A stretch of 64,000 nt of DNA from Solanum dulcamara (Eukaryota > Streptophyta > Magnoliopsida > Solanales > Solanaceae): contig NC_077245.1 in assembly GCF_947179165.1 (NCBI RefSeq), positions 16,090,740 through 16,154,739 of the forward strand, in the 5' to 3' direction. The stretch's first letter is position 1. The number at the start of each line of letters is the position of its first letter. The translations under genes were made by a program, and so were the position numbers. The notes under the pieces were generated by a model. The model saw nothing but the letters and a program-made list of their open reading frames with translations. It ran no database searches and was not told the origin of the DNA. Shown piece after piece: positions 44,701 to 57,202 of the stretch.

Positions 44701-46067
44701 TTCAGTTTGAAAAGTCCCTTAGTGAGGTAGCACTTTTCTAAAAATATTTCATTATTACTAACTATTACTTTGTCTGAAACTAGAACGCACTTGAATCCAT
44801 TTTTGATTAGAAGACCGTCTGAAACCAAGTTCTTTCTCATTTCTGGAACATGACAAACTTTATTCAGAGTCACCACCTTGCCGGATGCCATTTTTAGGAA
44901 TACTCTACCATATCCTTCAACCTTAGTTGTTGTAGAATTGTCCATATAGATAGTCTCATCAGGTGCAGTAGGCGAATAAGTAGCAAAGGTTTCTCGAACC
45001 GCACAAATATGTGATGTGGCTCCTGATTAAAGCCACCATTTTTTGGGATTTCCTACTAAGTTGTATTCGGTCAACATTGCACACAAGTTTTCAACATCTC
45101 CATTTGTATCAACCATGTTGGTTTGACCTTTCTTCTTTTCCTTTTTGGGAGCCTGACATTCCATCGCCTATGTACAGTTTTTCCACAATTGTGGTAGTCT
45201 TCTTTGAACTTCTTTTTACTAGGATAGCTTTTCGGTCCATAAGGTTTCTTCCTCTTTTTTGATTTATTTGGACCATCATCAACAATATTTTCTCTCATAA
45301 TAGTTGAATTTCCTCTAGCCTTCTTCTCCGCAGCCTTGTTGTCTTCCTTGATCCTGAGACGAATAATCAAGTCTTCAAGAGTCATTTCCTTTCGTTTGTA
45401 CTTCAAATAATTTTTGAAGTCTTTCCATGAAGGAAGCAGTTTCACAATTAATGCTGCTACTTGAAATATTGCGTTTATGATCATACCTATAATGCATAAT
45501 TTAAAATCAATAACATATTCAATAATTTTAACAATAAAACTATTAAATTTGATCATACCTTCTGCCAGGAGATCATGAATAATGACTTGTATTTCTTGGA
45601 CTTGAGACATGACAGTCTTGCTATCAACCATCTTATAGTCCAAAAATCTTGCAGCCACAAATTTATTTAAGCCTGCATCTTCAATTTTGTATTTCTTTTC
45701 AAGAGCATACCAGAGTTCTTTAGAGGTTTTACAAACACTGAAGATGTTATACAAGTCATCTTTCAATCCATTGAGTATGTAGTTCTTGCAAAGGAAATCA
45801 GAATATTTACATGCCTCAGTCACTATAAACTTTTTTTTCAGGAGTTTCTTCTTCTACCAAAGGAACATCTTCATTGATAAATGGTTATAGATTGAGTGTA
45901 GTCAGATAGAAGAACATCTTATGCTGCCACCATTTGAAGTCAAAATAGGTGAACTTTTTGGACTTTTCTGCAGTAGCCATTGCTGTAGAAATTAATGTTC
46001 TACTAGTTGAAGGCATTGTGTTTGCTTCAAAACCTAATACATTTGTATCTCCCATTCTATTTGACAA
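41718..46067 (-). pseudogene. gag-pol: Ty1/copia gag-pol, decayed (copia-1)
   Basis: Minus strand, in order. Gag: 46067-45071, starting MSNRMGDTNVLGFEANTM, with FKWWQHKMFFYLTTLNL and a broken zinc knuckle (YHNCGKTVHRRW). Protease/pre-integrase: 44990-44404, including GYGRVFLKMASGKV, NKVCHVPEMRKNL and CNKSKFQVCVESKYAKYPYK. Integrase: 44365-44072, where the catalytic aspartate in RSDRGGEY is asparagine (RSNRGGEY), E in AERKNQTLK kept. Reverse transcriptase: 43590-42670, with TWELVDLPPRNKPLGLKWIFK and an intact YVDD (CLYVDDMLIMSND). RNase H: 42460-41975, with GYNDANWITGSTETKS, HYDSQAAI and VKSKDNVSDLLTKGL. Frames are broken many times, so it is non-functional. The order gag-PR-IN-RT-RH is diagnostic for Ty1/copia. 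Confidence 0.9.
43015..43283 (-). repeat. Tandem duplication of about 142 bp within copia-1 RT
   Basis: TCCATAAAGTGACTTAACAA through TTTTACATCTATTT occurs at 43015-43140 and 43157-43281 with about three differences. It breaks the RT frame and arose after insertion. Confidence 0.85.
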
Positions 46068-46705
46068 ACAAAAGTAGTGTTAAACAACAGAATAACCAAA
46101 TAGAAAAAAAATTCAACTCGATGAAGTTTTTATATTCTTCGAATCGACAAAACAAAAACTTAATTAACGTGATGAAGATTTTATTTCTTTGAACCAAATT
46201 AATAACAGGAGTAGAAAAGACAGAAATAGTATCCGAATGAATCTTGAATACTAATAAAGTTTTTATATTTTAACAATGAAATTTTTATATTCTTCCAATC
46301 CTAAACCGAATGAATCTTGAATATTGATAAAGTTTTTATATTTTTCAAATCAGTATTAGATTCAAACAGAGTAGAAAACCAAAATTCCTTAAGTTTGTTA
46401 TCTCCTATATTAAAAGATAGTAAACCAGAAATAATTAAGATGAAAAGACAGAAATAGTATCTGAGTCCACAGAATTCACTGTGTGTTCTTAAGAAATTTA
46501 ATCCCTTCACTGTACCCGAAGTTATGGATTATTTCCTCTCAGAATAAAATGGATATAACATTAAAGAAGTATCGGTACTTCATACTTCTTCAATTTCCGA
46601 AAACATAAAAAACATCAACATAATCACACAAAGACACCACTTTGTTTGTAAGAATATGTAGAAGAGGGAGAGATTTCGATGATCAAAACTGAGAGGGGGC
46701 CTCTC
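46068..46705 (-). mobile_element. Copia-1 leader and inner LTR, boundary unclear
   Basis: Lies between the TATA box and gag. Imperfect repeats of TTTTTATATTCTTCGAATC / CGAATGAATCTTGAATA occur at 46115-46350. No initiator-Met primer-binding site was found, and the 3' LTR lacks this part, so the LTR end cannot be fixed. Confidence 0.5.
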
Positions 46706-46714
46706 AATTTATAG
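46706..46714 (-). promoter_or_regulatory. TATA box of copia-1 5' LTR
   Basis: Minus strand GGCTATAAATTGAGAGG; a start of transcription near 46680 would fit. Confidence 0.55.
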
Positions 46715-47237
46715 CCAACAAGGTTTATTTTGGGAAGGAAAGTGTTTTTTCGGAAGGAACATGTCCTTTCCGAATTTGAGAAGGGAAACATTTGTTTGGA
46801 AGGAACAGGTCCCTTCCAAATCTGAGACTTTAAAATTGCATTTATTAGTTAATTCGGTAATTATTTAATTTTATTTAATTCCATTAATTAAATTAATTAA
46901 ATTAATTCAATTAATCCATGAATTAATTAATTAATTAATCAATAATTTTGAATTAATATTAAGGAAAAAGGAAATCAATTAATGAGATTAATAAATAAAT
47001 TTTATCTAAAAAACTATCAATTAATCACATTATTTGCCAAAGCCAAAGCCGGAGCCGGCATGAGGGGGCACCCTCTACTTAATCCTTTATGAGTTAAAGA
47101 AAGTATTTCATAATATAAGACAAGACTTTTTCTTTCTTCTACCAATGAAAGAGAAATGACTTTTCATTTTCACTTCACTTGGTTCCCCCACATTTCTCAA
47201 TTTTTATTTCTCATTAACACTTCACTTAAACCCAACA
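46715..47237 (-). mobile_element. Copia-1 5' LTR, U3 part
   Basis: Runs from the TATA box to ACTTAAACCCAACA at 47237 (minus start TGTTGGGTTTAAG). Matches 29389-29433 plus 37952-38392. Contains inverted GGAAGGAAC...GTCCTTTCC pairs. Confidence 0.85.
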
Positions 47238-47547
47238 ATTAGGAGGCGGGAAATTGAACCCTCACCATAAAAATAAAAGTTCAAATAGACAAACAACTAA
47301 TCTATTAAAATTCTCCAAAATTCAAGTACTCCACTTTAATTTAAATTTAGACATTAGGCCTAATAAAACAAATAATATTAAAAAATTTGAAAATTAACAG
47401 CGGAAGCTAATGAACAAACGGCAATGAAGACTCGTGTTGCAACTTACAAAATCCTTGAAGGTTAATTAATAAAGTAAATATCACTCTAATAGAAAATAAA
47501 TACTACACCATAGTTTACTAATGATTTTAACTTATATATATATATAT
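47238..47547. other. AT-rich DNA between copia-1 and the foldback element
   Basis: No gene or repeat recognised; ends in a TATATATA run at the foldback border. Confidence 0.4.
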
Positions 47548-47654
47548 GAGATAAGTGTCAAAAATACACCTAAATTATCCTCTCTCTTTTTTAGTTTCAT
47601 ACCTGAACTGTTGGGAGTGTGAGCTTCATACCTAAATTACCACTTATTAGCTTG

Positions 47655-49917
47655 TGTCACGACCCAAGCCTAGGGCCTAGACGTGACATGGCGAATGAGG
47701 AACCCGAAAGTACCTCAAACAAGCCTCTTAGCATTTTTTTTGCCTTTCATAGGTAATGATGATAAATAGACAAGCGGAAATCATAATAATAAATCTTCAA
47801 CTTACATATGTCCAACAATACCTCTAACTATTAGATTTAATGGGGCTAAGACAAGTTCCTAGCTCACCCTCAATCATAATAGAAGAAATGCCATAATAAA
47901 ATATCTTAACATATCATAAGCTAGAAAGACAAAGGAGTATTGTTCCCGGAACATGGGAACTCACCAAAAGTAGTCTTCAATGGAATATCAACTAGCCACG
48001 TGGAGGAGAACGAGGAGGAGCAGCGATCCCTACATGGTGATATCATGTAGGCAAAAGAGTATGCGTTAGTACTTTGAATGTACTAAGTATGTAAGGATGC
48101 ATGAACATTGAGAAAATATTATAACATTTATGTAATATGGAACATAATGTAATACATGCATAATAAATCATATGGATATCCTTTAAAACATTCATTTTGT
48201 GGGAAGCTAACCATAACCGACATTTAAGACCATGCGAGCTATTACATGGAATCCAACATAACCCCCTACGTTGGCCGGGGAGACTACTTGCCAGGTAGAA
48301 CTCCGTCAACTTCATTCATTTCTTTAACTTTAACTTTAAGGGCTATTTATGGATCCATTAGCCTAAGCCTACAAGGGCTCCTATGTTGGCACATAGTTAA
48401 TGAGACAAGAGGTTGCTACTAGGATTCCCTTACCGAATCTCACCTCAATGCCTCATTCGGTGCTAAGTCAATCCCACGGAATAGTTTAATACTTCAAAAT
48501 ATTCATAGCATATAACTTGAGAATTCAAACATCATATTCGGTAGAATAGCTCATTAAAACATTTGATAATTCAAATATGCAAGAATTGTCCTTATTGCAT
48601 AAAGAATCTATGATTCATATCATTTCATCATTCTTTCATTTCATAAGACTCCCTTTTTGATCATAGATATTACTTTCATAAATATTTATTTGGAGTCAAA
48701 GCTTTCAAGTCAAATTTTATTAAAAACATAGTAAAACTAGGTGGGTTCAAATCACTTCAACTTGCAAATATGTATTTAAATAAATATACATAAATACTTT
48801 GAAATCCATTAATTAAAAATCATGCTTTAAACAACCCACCATGAAATTCAAGAACCTTTAAACAGATAAATAAAAGAATTACTTATAAACCATCAATTCA
48901 TACATATGAAATTATGTTGCATCAAAATAGAGCAATAATCATTAGTTTAACCATGATTCATACTATTAAGTAAAATTAAGAATTAACATAAGAAAATATT
49001 ACTTGAAATTAAGAGACTTAATTGAAAGATTTTTGTACTACATGGGTGGAAGAACCCATGGATTAACACCCACATGACTTAGAGTAAAGCATAAAGAAAA
49101 TAAACATAATTTATCATATAATCAAAATAATTTAGGCATGAGAGTGGAAGGAATACTCTCATTGAAACCTTACATACCTGGAAACCGAAGCTTTAGTTGG
49201 TACCGGAAGACTTAATGAACACTCTTGAGTCCTAGCTTCTCTCCTTGCCGGAACGTTTTGTGTACTACCCGGAATATATGAATCACCGGAATAGTATTTC
49301 TTCACTACTAAGAACTAAAACTATATTTGAGAATGTGTATAGAGAGAAGATTTGCTTGAGAAAGCTTGATGAATAAAATGAGGAAATAAGGTGGGTATTT
49401 ATAGGTGGGAAAGATGACCTAACAATAAATAAAATAATTATAAATAAAAATCTGAAATTTAGTGGAATATATTGATGTCATGGATGATGTTAAATGGAGG
49501 ACAATTTATGTCATGAGTGATGTCAAATGTATCTAGATCTTTCTATGGTAGGTGAAATGAGTTATCTTTGACAGAATACTCTTTTTGGGAGCTGCGTTTG
49601 AATAAGATAAATTCCTTATTAGGATTTGGTGTCTTCATAAGAATTGTAGATATGGAAGTCTAGTTTCATATCGTTCAAGAATCAACCAATTTGGATAAAC
49701 CTACAGTGAGATATGATTTTTCTTCTATAAACACTCATTTCTGTAACAGCATCCTACCTTACAAAGATTAATTTATTTGACCTACTTAACCTCCGAATCT
49801 TAAAATATGGTATTCATAAAAGTTGTAGGTAATGATCTTGTGGTTACTCAGAAATTTGAATCACTCAATTTGGATATTTCTATGAAAAGTTATGACCAAA
49901 ATACAGAGGCTGTATCA
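47655..49917 (-). mobile_element. Extra LTR of gypsy G (LTR 1)
   Basis: TGTCACGACCCAAGCC onwards, 2263 bp, left duplication GCTTG at 47650-47654. It lacks the final about 55 bp (plus-strand sense) of a complete LTR and is fused end to end to LTR 2. Nearly identical to LTRs 2 and 3. Confidence 0.9.
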
Positions 49918-52223
49918 CAAGCCTAGGGCCTAGACGTGACATGGCGAATGAGGAACCCGAAAGTACCTCAAACAAGCCTCTTAGCATTTTTTTTGCCTTT
50001 CATAGGTAATGATGATAAATAGACAAGCGGAAATCATAATAATAAATCCTCAACTTACATATGTCCAACAATACCTCTAACTATTAGATTTAATGGGGCT
50101 AAGACAAGTTCCTAGCTCACCCTCAATCATAATAGAAGAAATGCCATAATAAAATATCTTAACATATCATAAGCTAGAAAGACAAAGGAGTATTGTTCCC
50201 GGAACATGGGAACTCACCAAAAGTAGTCTTCAATGGAATATCAACTAGCCACGTGGAGGAGAACGAGGAGGAGCAGCGATCCCTACATGGTGATATCATG
50301 TAGGCAAAAGAGTATGCGTTAGTACTTTGAATGTACTAAGTATGTAAGGATGCATGAACATTGAGAAAATATTATAACATTTATGTAATATGGAACATAA
50401 TGTAATACATGCATAATAAATCATATGGATATCCTTTAAAACATTCATTTTGTGGGAAGCTAACCATAACCGACATTTAAGACCATGCGAGCTATTACAT
50501 GGAATCCAACATAACCCCCTACGTTGGCCGGGGAGACTACTTGCCAGGTAGAACTCCGTCAACTTCATTCATTTCTTTAACTTTAACTTTAAGGGCTATT
50601 TATGGATCCATTAGCCTAAGCCTACAAGGGCTCCTATGTTGACACATAGTTAATGAGACAAGAGGTTGCTACTAGGATTCCCTTACCGAATCTCACCTCA
50701 ATGCCTCATTCGGTGCTAAGTCAATCCCACGGAATAGTTTAATACTTCAAAATATTCATAGCATATAACTTGAGAATTCAAACATCATATTCGGTAGAAT
50801 AGCTCATTAAAACATTTGATAATTCAAATATGCAAGAATTGTCCTTATTGCATAAAGAATCTATGATTCATATCATTTCATCATTCTTTCATTTCATAAG
50901 ACTCCCTTTTTGATCATAGATATTACTTTCATAAATATTTATTTGGAGTCAAAGCTTTCAAGTCAAATTTTATTAAAAACATAGTAAAACTAGGTGGGTT
51001 CAAATCACTTCAACTTGCAAATATGTATGTAAATAAATATACATAAATACTTTGAAATCCATTAATTAAAAATCATGCTTTAAACAACCCACCATGAAAT
51101 TCAAGAACCTTTAAATAGATAAATAAAAGAATTACTTATAAACCATCAATTCATACATATGAAATTATGTTGCATCAAAATAGAGCAATAATCATTAGTT
51201 TAACCATGATTCATACTATTAAGTAAAATTAAGAATTAACATAAGAAAATATTACTTGAAATTAAGAGACTTAATTGAAAGATTTTTGTACTACATGGGT
51301 GGAAGAACCCATGGATTAACACCCACATGACTTAGAGTAAAGCATAAAGAAAATAAACATAATTTATCATATAATCAAAATAATTTAGGCATGAGAGTGG
51401 AAGGAATACTCTCATTGAAACCTTACATACCTGGAAACCGAAGCTTTAGTTGGTACCGGAAGACTTAATGAACACTCTTGAGTCCTAGCTTCTCTCCTTG
51501 CCGGAACGTTTTGTGTACTACCCGGAATATATGAATCACCGGAATAGTATTTCTTCACTACTAAGAACTAAAACTATATTTGAGAATGTGTATAGAGAGA
51601 AGATTTGCTTGAGAAAGCTTGATGAATAAAATGAGGAAATAAGGTGGGTATTTATAGGTGGGAAAGATGACCTAACAATAAATAAAATAATTATAAATAA
51701 AAATCTGAAAATTTAGTGGAATATATTGATGTCATGGATGATGTTAAATGGAGGACAATTTATGTCATGAGTGATGTCAAATGTATCTAGATCTTTCTAT
51801 GGTAGGTGAAATGAGTTATCTTTGACAGAATACTCTTTTTGGGAGCTGCGTTTGAATAAGATAAATTCCTTATTAGGATTTGGTGTCTTCATAAGAATTG
51901 TAGATATGGAAGTCTAGTTTCATATCGTTTAAGAATCAACCAATTTGGATAAACCTACAGTGAGATATGATTTTTCTTCTATAAACACTCATTTCCGTAA
52001 CAGCATCCTACCTTACAAAGATTAATTTATTTGACCTACTTAACCTCCGAATCTTAAAATATGGTCTTCATAAAAGTTGTAGGTAATGATCTTGTGGTTA
52101 CTCAGAAATTTGAATCACTCAATTTGGATATTTCTATGAAAAGTTATGACCAAAATACAGAGGCTGTATCATGTTTAGGCAAAAATTAAAACATCGTATA
52201 CAACGTTTTTAGGGGATATTACA
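49918..52223 (-). mobile_element. 3' LTR of gypsy G (LTR 2)
   Basis: CAAGCCTAGGGCC to GGGGATATTACA, 2306 bp; the first ten bases (TGTCACGACC) are missing at the joint with LTR 1. Borders the polypurine tract, so it is the original 3' LTR of the coding region. Confidence 0.9.
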
Positions 52224-52236
52224 TTATCTCCCCCTT
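52224..52236 (-). other. Polypurine tract of gypsy G
   Basis: Minus strand AAGGGGGAGATAA directly before TGTAATATCCCC. Confidence 0.85.
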
Positions 52237-52467
52237 GGGAACATTCGTCCTCGAATGAGAAAAGACTTAGCTTGAGTAGAGTAGAGTATTAACAAACAAC
52301 CTATCATTAATGCAACAGTGTAATTTAAAATATCGTTTAAAAAATATTTCATAATTTTGCAAGCATATGACAAGAAAAGTTGAGATGTAAGGATTTCAAG
52401 TAATTGAGCAAGGACAACTTAATACCTTAGGTTTGGGTAGAGGGGAAAAGATGAGGGTATCTCTTAA

Positions 52468-55400
52468 TCATATCCGCTTCCGCTTCCCATTTGCACTTTC
52501 TATTTGTTGATTCCTCCAAAGGACTTTAACAGATGCAATTTCTTTGTTCCTCAATCTCTTAACTTGCCGGTCCAAAATTTCCACAGGAACTTCTTCATAG
52601 GTCAAGTTTTCTTCAATATTCACTACTGCCATAGGTACAATGGAACTAGAATAACCCACATGTTTTTTCAACATAGACACGTGAAACACCGGATGAACCA
52701 TGGCCATTTCCAATGGTAATTCCAACTCATATGCAACCTTACCAACACGTCTCACGATTCTATAAGGCCCTACATATCTAGGGCTCAATTTCCCTTTCTT
52801 ACCAAATCGAACCACACCTTTCATGGGTGAAACCTTCAGATACACCCAATCATCCACATTAAACTCAAGATCCCTTCTTCTAGTGTCAGAATAGGACTTT
52901 TGACGACTTTGAGCCGTCTTCAACCTTTCTCTAATGATCTTCACCTTCTCTAAAGCATCAAGTACCAAATCGGGTCCCAACAAGGTCATCTCACCAACTT
53001 CAAACCAACCTACCGGTGATCTACATCGTCTCCCATACAAAGCCTCAAACGGTGCCATCTCAATACTTGAGTGGTAACTATTATTATAGGCAAACTCGAT
53101 GAGAGGTAGATGATCATCCCAATTCCCTTTAAACTCCAACACACAAGCCCTTAACATATCCTCTAGTGTTTGAATCGTCCTTTCGGCTTGCCCATCCGTT
53201 TGAAGATGGAATGCTGTGCTCAACTTTACCTTAGTACCGAGGCCTTTTTGAAATGATCTCCAGAAGTGAGAAGTGAATTGGGTACCACGATCCGAAATAA
53301 TGGATAATGGCACACCATGCAACCTCACCAACTCCCGAATATATAACTTGGCATAGTCTTCGGCACTATAGGAAGTTTTAACCGGTAAGAAGTGAGCTGA
53401 CTTAGTCATTCTATCAATAATTACCCAAATCGAGTCATGACGTTTCCGAGTATGAGGCAAACCCACTACAAAATCCATATTCACATTTTCCCATTTCCAA
53501 GTTGGGATTTCAATGTCTTGGGCTAGGCCACCCGGTCTTTGATGTTCGGCCTTCACTTGTTGACAATTTGTACATTCGGACACAAACCTTGCTATGTCCT
53601 TCTTCATGCCACCCCACCAATACAACTCCTTTAAGTCTCGGTACATTTTTTTTGAACCGGGATGAATGGAGTATCTAGAATTATGAGCCTCCATCAAGAT
53701 CAAACTCCTTAGGCCATCAACATCTGGAACACATATCCGACCTTGGTAGTATAGAACCCCATCTCCCCCTTGGGAAAAGACTTCTATCTTCTTTTCCTTT
53801 ACCAACTTCTTTAACTCGATAAACTTTGGGTCAAGATCTTGCTTTTATTTAACATCCACCACCAAAGAGGATTCAGAACTATTTTGAACAACCATACCCC
53901 CATCATTAGTACTACCCAACTTTACCCCTAATCTAGCCAATCGGTGAACATCTTTCACCAACTCCCTCTTCCTTTCATCCACATGGGCCACACTCCCCAT
54001 AGATATTCTACTAAGTGCATCAGCAACCACATTGGCTTTACCCGGATGATAGTGCACACTCATGTCATAGTCCTTAAGGAGTTCTAGCCACCTCATTTGC
54101 CTTAGATTAAGGTCCTTTTGGGTAAACACATATTGAAGACTCTTATGATCAGTATATACATCCACATGCACCCCATAGAGGTAATGCCTCCAAATCTTCA
54201 GAGCAAAAACAACAGCCGCCAATTCAAGGTCATGGGTAGGGTAGTTGCGCTCATGCACCTTTAATTGCCTAGAAGCATAGGCTATTACCTTGCCTTTTTG
54301 CATTAAGACACAACCTAAACCAATCTTTGAAGCATCACAATAAACTACAAATCCTTCTAATCCTTCTGAGAGAGTCAAAATAGGAGCAGAGGTAAGTCGA
54401 TCTTTTAAGGTCTGGAAACTCTTCTCACACTCATCTGTCCATATGAATTTAGATTTCTTTTGGGTCAATTTTGTCATAGGAGATGAGATGGAAGAAAATC
54501 CTTTGACGAACCGTCTATAGTACCCGGCTAGACCTAAGAAGCTCCTAATGTCTGAAGGAGATAATGGTCTAGGCCAATTTTTGACTGCCTCTATTTTCTT
54601 AGGATCAACCTTGATTCCATCACCGGACACTACGTGACCAAGAAATGCTACCTCCTTTAACCAAAATTCACACTTACTAAATTTTGCAAATAATTGTTTA
54701 TCCCTCAATGTTTGAAGCACAACTCTCAAGTGATTTTTATGTTCTTCCTCACCCCGAGAGTAAATTAAAATATCATCAATGAAGACTACTACAAAGGTAT
54801 CAAGGTAAGGTTTGAACACCCTATTCATCAAGTCCATAAACACCGCTGGTGCATTCGTCAACCCAAAACTCATCACCACAAACTCATAGTGACCATACCT
54901 TGTTCGGAAGGCTGTTTTGGGAATGTCACACTCCCTTACCCGTAGTTGGTGGTAGCCGGACCGAAGGTCGATCTTGGAGAAGTGACTTGCCCCTTGTAAT
55001 TGATCAAACAAGTTATCTATTCTAGGGAGTGGGTACTTGTTCTTAATGGTCATCTTATTTAATTGCCGATAGTCTATGCACATTCGAAGTGACCCATCCT
55101 TCTTTCTTACAAATAGAACGGAAGCACCCCATGGCGAAATACTTGGTCTTATGAACCCCTTCTCTAACAAGTCCTTTAATTGTTCCTTCAGCTCTTTCAA
55201 TTCTGCTGGGGCCATGCGGTAAGGAGGAATAGAGATAGGTTGGGTATCGGGGAGGATATCAATACCAAAATCAACTTCCCTTTCGGGAGGAACACCGGGA
55301 AGGTCATCAGGAAAGACATCGGGGAATTCATTGACTATAGGAACTGACTCAAGAGAAGGACTTTTGGAGTTGACATCCCTAACCCTCACAATATGGTAAA

Positions 55401-56988
55401 TACATCCCTTAGAAATCATTTTGCGAGCCTTAAGATAAGAAATAAACTGACCCTTAACCACCGAATCACGACCCTGCCATTCAATAACAGGCTTATTTGG
55501 AAATTGGAACTTGACTCGACGATTCCTACAATCTATGGAAGCATAAGATGCATGTAACCAATCCATCCCAAGAATGACATCGAAATCTATCATATCAAGC
55601 TCAATGAGATCACAAGGAATAACTTTATGTAAGATAGACACAAGGCAAACCCTATAGACCTTTCTAGCAATAACTGACTCACCAACAGGGGTAGACACCA
55701 AATAAGGCTCTAATAACATTTCAGGTAAAACATCAAATCTATTAGCAAGGAATGGAGTAACAAAAGATAAATTTGCACCCGGATCTAATAGTGCATACAC
55801 ATCAAAAGAAAAGATCTTTAACATACCGGTAATGACATTGGGTGCATCCTCAACCTCTTGTCTCCCATGCAAGGCGTAAAAGCGGTTGGTGCGTTGGACA
55901 CCTCCTTGGACTTGTTGACCATGAGCAATTTGGCCTTGAGTCCTACCACCACCATCTCTACAATCCTTAGCATGGTGGCCCAGCTTGCCACACTTAAAGC
56001 ATGCATTGGAGCCAGCTAAGCATTCCCCTTTGTGAGTCCTTCCACACTTCTTGCAAGCAGGGAAAGTTTGAGTAGCAACATTCTCTCTTGGAATCATTGG
56101 TTTACCATTCTTGTCTTTGTTGAACTTTGGAGGAAGTGTATTGGTGGAACCTTGCCCCATAAATCGTTGCCCATCTTGGCCTTTGCCATTGTTACCATAA
56201 TCGGACCTTTGAGGGTTAAACCCTCCACCATCCACTCTAGCCTTTTTGAACCCCCTTGATCTCTCTCTAAGCTTCTCTTCTTCAATTTGTTCTGCGTAAG
56301 TCATTAACCGAGAGATATCTATCTCCTTGATCAACATGGCCGTTTTGCACTCCTTGGACACCAAGCTTGAGACACCAGAAATAAACTTGCTCATTCTAGC
56401 TCTTGGGTCAGAGACCATGAAGGGAGCATACTTTGACAACTTAGTGAATTTGAGAGCATACTCCCTCACACTCATACTTCCTTGACGGAGGTTGATTAAC
56501 TCTTGGATTTTGGCCTCCCTTAGCTCCAATGGGAAGAAGCGGTCTAGGAAGGCACCTTTGAACTCTTCCCATCCTATCGACCCTATTTCTTCATCCCTCT
56601 CAACAATCCATTGTTCGTACCACACTCGAGCCACACCTTTGAGTTGATAGGCCACTAGCTCGGCCTTCTCATTTGGTGGCACACCCATGATAGCCACAAT
56701 CCGGTACACCTCATTAATGAACTACATAGGGTCCTCATCTAGTTTAGAACCATCGAACTCGGGCGGATTCATCCTTTGGAAATCCTGAATCCTAGAGGCT
56801 GGATTTTGCATTTGGGGAGGAGGAACACCTAGATTCCCTTAGTTAGCTACGACTTGAGCTAACAAAGTAATAACACTCCGAAACTCGGCATGGGTTACCC
56901 CATCCTCATGATGTTGGGCATTAGGAATCGGAGGAGTTTGGTCCTCATCGTCAACCCTTGCTCTTCGAGGTGGTCTTCCATGAGTCAT
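52468..56988 (-). pseudogene. gag-pol: Ty3/gypsy chromovirus gag-pol, nearly intact
   Basis: One frame of 1507 codons from ATG at 56988 (MTHGRPPRRARV). Broken by TAA at 56839-56841 (codon 50), TAG at 56722-56724 (codon 89), TAA at 53845-53847 (codon 1048) and a small deletion near 52480-52490. Gag capsid residues 94-250; zinc knuckles at 312-323 ([12 protein letters not shown]) and 330-343 ([14 protein letters not shown]). Protease active site LLDPGA at 402. Reverse transcriptase about 590-780 with [10 protein letters not shown] and intact FIDD (736-739). RNase H about 880-995 with D885, E922 and D947. Integrase: HHCC zinc finger 1102-1142, D1172, D1233, E1269, then the GPYRI motif. Chromodomain from about 1455; its WE-rich end is shifted out of frame. 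It replicates by reverse transcription in the cytoplasm and integrates in chromatin. All catalytic residues are present, so decay is recent. Confidence 0.92.
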
Positions 56989-57184
56989 TATCTAGAGAAC
57001 ACAAAATGGGTCGTTAGTTAAAGGAAAGCTTAGGACACTCTAAGGTACGACATGAATTTGAAAGAAGTGAAAATTTTCCTAAACGCCTCATAGTCTCTTA
57101 TTCATAATTGTGGCGCGCTTCACAACCATGAACAAGACCCTATTCGACGCGGTATGTTGGACTCCAAGGATCATTCAAAACCTC

Positions 57185-57198
57185 GAGCTCTGATACCA
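57185..57198 (-). other. Primer-binding site of gypsy G
   Basis: Minus strand TGGTATCAGAGCTC, four bases (AACT) after the 5' LTR, as in gypsy B; initiator Met tRNA type. Confidence 0.9.
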
Positions 57199-57202
57199 AG
57201 TT

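Noticed and set aside
49918..52223. Independent solo LTR beside gypsy G
   Set aside because: No target duplication at the LTR 1/LTR 2 joint; the GCTTG duplication encloses all three LTRs, so they form one unit.
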